Positions 7,115 through 9,197 of a stretch of 9,197 bases of DNA are shown one piece after another. A program made the position numbers and the translations under genes. The notes under the pieces were generated by a model. The model made no database searches. It was not told where the DNA came from and saw only the letters and a program-made list of their open reading frames with translations. Source of the stretch: an uncultured Brachyspira sp. (GTDB lineage: Bacteria > Spirochaetota > Brachyspiria > Brachyspirales > Brachyspiraceae); contig NZ_CASEGO010000117.1 in NCBI RefSeq assembly GCF_949287625.1, positions 1-9,197 of the forward strand. Direction: 5' to 3'. Position 1 is the stretch's first letter, and each line of letters starts with the position of its first letter.

Positions 7115-7143
7115 ATTAAAACAAAATATGATAAATTTGTCAA
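7115..7143 (-). promoter_or_regulatory. Sigma70-type promoter for fabG-acpP-fabF
   Basis: On the minus strand TTGACA (7143-7138) is followed after exactly 17 bases by TTTAAT (7120-7115), five of six -10 consensus matches. Predicted start near 7108, giving a leader of about 43 bases with the AAGGA site. It is the only strong candidate between the mutase terminator and fabG. No recognised fatty-acid regulator operator (for example a FapR-type site) was seen. Confidence 0.7.
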
Positions 7144-7166
7144 GCAAAAATCATAACTTTAAAATT

Positions 7167-7193
7167 TTCGACTTTTTTGGTTTAAAAGTCGAA
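7167..7193. repeat. Perfect hairpin upstream of the fabG promoter
   Basis: TTCGACTTTT (7167-7176) pairs perfectly with AAAAGTCGAA (7184-7193) around a seven-base loop. It is 24 bases upstream of the -35 of the fabG promoter. No clean U-run follows on either strand, although AATTTTAAAG follows on the minus strand. It could be a regulator binding site, a second weak terminator for the mutase gene, or a structural relic. Confidence 0.5.
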
Positions 7194-7244
7194 GTAGTTA
7201 ATTTTTACTATTAAGATTTTGTATAATTTGTTATATAGGTTTTT

Positions 7245-7289
7245 AAATAAAATAAAACAAGAGATAAATATATACCTCTTGTTTTATTT
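7245..7289 (-). terminator. Intrinsic terminator of the phosphohexomutase gene
   Basis: AAATAAAACAAGAG (7250-7263) pairs perfectly with CTCTTGTTTTATTT (7276-7289), a 14-bp stem with a 12-base loop, 20 bases past the stop codon. On the minus strand the stem ends in TTTTATTT and continues TATTTAAAAA, an AT-rich but interrupted U-tract. Together with the fabG promoter downstream, it makes the mutase a separate unit from the fatty-acid genes. Confidence 0.75.
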
Positions 7290-7309
7290 ATATATTAATT
7301 TATTAAATA

Positions 7310-8746
7310 TTATTTTTTAGCTTTTTCTTCTTTTGCTTTAGCCTCTTTTTTAGTTTTAGATGATTTAGATGTTTTATTTTCAGATGATTTTTTTGAAGTT
7401 TTTTCACCTTTTATCATCTCCATTGCCGCATTTATTAATTCTTCAGCCTCTTTTTTAGTTTTAGCTTCTGCAATAATGCGTACAATAGGCTCTGTATTTG
7501 AAGAGCGTACATGTAGCCAGCCTTCTTCCAAATCTATTTTTATTCCATCAATAGATGTTATTTTAGCTTTAGGGTACTCTTCTTTTACTTGTTTTAAGAA
7601 ATTATCTTCATCAATTTTTGATACTTCTAGTTTTTCTTTTACTATTTCATATTTAGGTATTTCATGAACTAGCTCTGTTATAGTTTTTCCTGTTTTAGCC
7701 ATTAATTCTAATATCAATGCTATACCCAAAAGCGAATCTCTTCCCGGTGTTACAGAAGGTACTATTATTCCTCCATTACCTTCGCCTCCGAAGTATAATT
7801 TATTTTTTACAACATGTGAGGAAACATTTATTTCTCCTATTTTTGTACGGTCAACAGAATAACCTTTTTCTTTTGCCAAATCATCTATCATTCTTGAAGT
7901 AGATAAGTTTACCGCAGCATTTCCCTTTCCTACAAGCCATAAATATTTAGCACATAAAGCCAAAGTATACTCTTCACTTATGATAGTACCGTCATCAAGA
8001 ACTAGGGCAAGTCTGTCAGCATCAGGGTCCTGAGTAAATCCTATATTAACCTTATTTTTTTTCACTAACTCTGATAAACTTTTCATACTAGCAGCAGAAG
8101 GTTCAGCAACATGAGCAAATTTTCCAGTAAGCTCATTATTTATTGAAACTTCTTTTACTCCTAATTCTTTTAATAGGGGAGGAGCAGCAAATAAACCTGT
8201 GCCATTAACATAATCGCATGCAGCTTTGAAATTAGCTTTTTTTATTTTATCAGTATCTATAAATCTTAAAATACGTTTTATATGCTCTTCTATAGCATTA
8301 TCTATTTTCTCATATGTTCCTGTTTCTAATGCTTTAACAAATCTTGAAGCCTTTTTCTCATAAAGTTTCATAAGTTCATTAACAGCTTTCTCATCTAAAA
8401 AATGTCCGCCTTTACCTATAAGTTTTAAAGCGTTCCATTCTATAGGATTATGGCTTGCAGATATCATTATTCCGCCATGTATTTTTAGTTTTTCCACCAT
8501 ATATAATGCTGTAGGTGTAGGTGTTATTCCTATATCTATTACATTGATACCTGATGCCATTAATGTAGAAGCTACTGCATTTAATATAGATTCTCCTGTT
8601 ATTCTTGTATCTCTTGCTACCAAAACTTTTGCTTTTTTTGGAAAGAGACATGCAAATGCCGAAGTATAATCTACTATAGTTCTTATATCTAAACCATCTC
8701 CTATTATTCCTCTTATTCCTGATATGCTTGTTTTTAATGTTGGCAT
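7310..8746 (-). CDS. glmM: Phosphoglucosamine mutase / phosphohexomutase (alpha-D-phosphohexomutase family)
   Basis: Interconverts 6-phospho and 1-phospho sugars; as GlmM it supplies GlcN-1-P for UDP-GlcNAc and peptidoglycan (cytoplasm). The four family sites are present: phosphoserine loop ISASHNP with Ser98, metal site DPDADR (240-245), sugar-specificity loop GEGNGG (321-326) and phosphate-binding RSSNTEP (414-420). GEGNGG differs from the GEQSGH of E. coli-type GlmM and resembles archaeal-type phosphoglucosamine mutases, so phosphomannomutase or phosphoglucomutase activity is possible and the symbol is provisional. Residues about 447-478 are a Lys/Ser/Glu-rich low-complexity tail beyond the normal fold. 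The start has AGGAG six bases upstream. It is transcribed alone. Confidence 0.85.
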   Translation of the reverse strand: MPTLKTSISGIRGIIGDGLDIRTIVDYTSAFACLFPKKAKVLVARDTRITGESILNAVASTLMASGINVIDIGITPTPTALYMVEKLKIHGGIMISASHNPIEWNALKLIGKGGHFLDEKAVNELMKLYEKKASRFVKALETGTYEKIDNAIEEHIKRILRFIDTDKIKKANFKAACDYVNGTGLFAAPPLLKELGVKEVSINNELTGKFAHVAEPSAASMKSLSELVKKNKVNIGFTQDPDADRLALVLDDGTIISEEYTLALCAKYLWLVGKGNAAVNLSTSRMIDDLAKEKGYSVDRTKIGEINVSSHVVKNKLYFGGEGNGGIIVPSVTPGRDSLLGIALILELMAKTGKTITELVHEIPKYEIVKEKLEVSKIDEDNFLKQVKEEYPKAKITSIDGIKIDLEEGWLHVRSSNTEPIVRIIAEAKTKKEAEELINAAMEMIKGEKTSKKSSENKTSKSSKTKKEAKAKEEKAKK

Positions 8747-8774
8747 TTAAAACTCCTGAAAATTATATGGCTAT

Positions 8775-8803
8775 ATTATAAAATAAGTAGATATAAAAGT
8801 AAA
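8775..8803 (-). promoter_or_regulatory. Candidate promoter for the phosphohexomutase gene
   Basis: On the minus strand TTTACT (8803-8798) is followed after 17 bases by a perfect TATAAT (8780-8775). The start would be near 8768, giving a leader of about 22 bases containing the AGGAG site. The -35 matches consensus at only four of six positions. The flanking DNA is so AT-rich that alternatives cannot be excluded. Confidence 0.5.
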
Positions 8804-8858
8804 ATATTTTATTTTATAATTTTTATTGATATTTAGTTATTTAGTTTGGTGTTACATA

Positions 8859-8908
8859 TTGAAGATTATAAATTTTCAGTATATACCTAAACAAATACAG
8901 TTTGTCAA
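8859..8908. repeat. Symmetric unit at the left end of composite repeat B, left arm decayed (copy 5)
   Basis: TATATA (8880-8885), 17 bases, TGTCAA (8903-8908). The left arm reads TTGAAG (8859-8864) with a 15-base spacer, as if two bases were lost relative to the intact arm. The ATTTTCAG flank next to the centre is intact. Confidence 0.7.
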
Positions 8909-9080
8909 AAAATAAATTTTTTAAATTTTGATATTTGAGTGGCTTCAGAGTCGTGCCACACCCCAGTTCTTTTGTGACACTGTCCGCCTCGCTCTGCGTG
9001 CCTTTGGCAAAAACTTTTGGCGAAGCCCGCCTGTGGTGTGTGCGGCAAAAAAGTTGATAATTCTATATAATGTACATCAG

Positions 9081-9132
9081 TTGACAAAATGAAATTGTTA
9101 CAGTATATACTGAAAATTTTTAAGTTTGTCAA
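9081..9132. repeat. 52-bp symmetric TTGACA-TATATA-TGTCAA unit, intact (copy 6)
   Basis: TTGACA (9081-9086), 17 bases, TATATA (9104-9109), 17 bases, TGTCAA (9127-9132). The centre CAGTATATACTG is a perfect 12-bp palindrome. The right arm is the exact inverse of the left arms at 67 and 4174; the left arm is the type seen at 4464. Its rightmost bases form the -35 of the terminal promoter. Confidence 0.85.
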
Positions 9133-9153
9133 TTTTTTAATTTATGGTATAAT
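9126..9153 (+). promoter_or_regulatory. Sigma70-type extended -10 promoter for the right-edge gene
   Basis: TTGTCA (9126-9131), 16-bp spacer, TGG then TATAAT (9148-9153). The predicted start, seven bases on, is 9160, the A of the ATG. The -35 is contributed by the repeat unit at 9081-9132. It is identical to the left-end promoter. Confidence 0.6.
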
Positions 9154-9159
9154 CAAAAT

Positions 9160-9197
9160 ATGGATTTTAATTTAACAGACGAAGAAATAAAATTTTT
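9160..9197 (+). CDS. 5' end of an unidentified gene, cut by the right window edge
   Basis: Twelve complete codons plus two bases, giving MDFNLTDEEIKF and then probably Leu or Phe, identical to the left-edge gene start. The frame is open upstream only to a stop at 9121-9123, with no alternative start, so the ATG at 9160 is the natural one. It has no Shine-Dalgarno sequence, and the predicted transcription start coincides with the ATG. Function cannot be inferred from this fragment. Confidence 0.4.
   Translation, partial: MDFNLTDEEIKF

Larger units (their letters stand above)
8859..9132. repeat. Composite dispersed repeat B, bounded by symmetric units
   Basis: Same orientation and architecture as 4174-4492: a symmetric unit at each end, the 15-base shared block (8961-8975), and the 45-base stretch at 9046-9090 identical to 4429-4473. 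The middle differs and is GC-rich; 8984-9046 is about 63% G+C by hand count against very AT-rich neighbours. A short GTGGC/GCCAC hairpin lies near 8939-8959. A 75-codon leftward open frame across it is repeat-derived and not called. This fills most of the 413-bp spacer 8747-9159; the remainder is the mutase leader and promoter. Confidence 0.75.
9102..9197. repeat. Right copy of the 96-bp perfect terminal inverted repeat
   Basis: Exact reverse complement of 2-97, running to the right edge. It contains the right arm and part of the centre of the symmetric unit, an extended -10 promoter, and the first codons of a rightward gene. Confidence 0.95.

Noticed and set aside
8448..8651. 67-codon leftward frame overlapping the phosphohexomutase
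   Set aside because: It is a shadow in another frame of a well-supported gene, with Asn/Arg/Tyr-rich low-quality composition and no ribosome binding site.
8905..9132. 75-codon leftward open frame across composite repeat B
   Set aside because: It lies wholly inside the dispersed repeat, starts within the symmetric unit, has no ribosome binding site, and its His/Arg/Cys-rich composition only reflects the GC-rich repeat core. Similar frames may be annotated as hypothetical proteins in related genomes but are probably repeat artefacts.
9081..9132. dif/Xer or phage attachment site
   Set aside because: The symmetric unit has 23-bp arms around a 6-bp centre and occurs in several copies, unlike the single 28-bp 11-6-11 dif site, and there is no integrase gene in the window.

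Overview
The window is AT-rich bacterial DNA with A/T-ending codons and Lys/Asn/Ile/Tyr-rich proteins. The gene content (type II fatty-acid synthesis genes, a TPR-rich lytic transglycosylase, a GlmM-type mutase with a lysine-rich tail) and the GC-richer dispersed intergenic repeats suggest an anaerobic host-associated spirochaete such as Brachyspira. That assignment is from recall and style, not from a database search. All recognised complete genes are housekeeping or metabolic. The unusual material is in the spacers.

Layout, left to right. (1) Positions 1-97 hold the first 13 codons of a leftward gene with a strong promoter; this block recurs inverted at the right end (9102-9197). (2) A leftward class-3-type aldehyde dehydrogenase (115-1485) is divergent from a rightward TPR/SLT lytic transglycosylase (1666-3924). 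(3) A 731-bp convergent spacer (3925-4655) is full of repeats, hairpins and GC-richer DNA and ends in the fabF terminator. (4) A leftward fatty-acid cluster, fabG-acpP-fabF (7065 to 4656), has a good promoter in front of fabG and a terminator-like hairpin between acpP and fabF. (5) A leftward phosphoglucosamine/phosphohexomutase (7310-8746) has its own terminator. (6) A 413-bp spacer holds a second copy of the composite repeat and then the promoter and first codons of the right-end gene.

How the genes relate: FabG, ACP and FabF are consecutive parts of the acyl-chain elongation cycle and very probably form one transcription unit. The mutase (precursor supply for peptidoglycan amino sugars) and the lytic transglycosylase (peptidoglycan cleavage) both act on the envelope but are separate units. 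The aldehyde dehydrogenase has no obvious partner here.

The most interesting signal is a 52-bp symmetric unit, TTGACA-N17-TATATA-N17-TGTCAA, present complete, degenerate or as half copies at six places. Two such units bracket each of two related 274-319 bp composite repeats. The geometry is that of two face-to-face promoters sharing one self-complementary -10 hexamer. At both ends of the window one arm also supplies the -35 box of a promoter whose predicted start point falls on the A of an ATG, so the mRNA may be leaderless.
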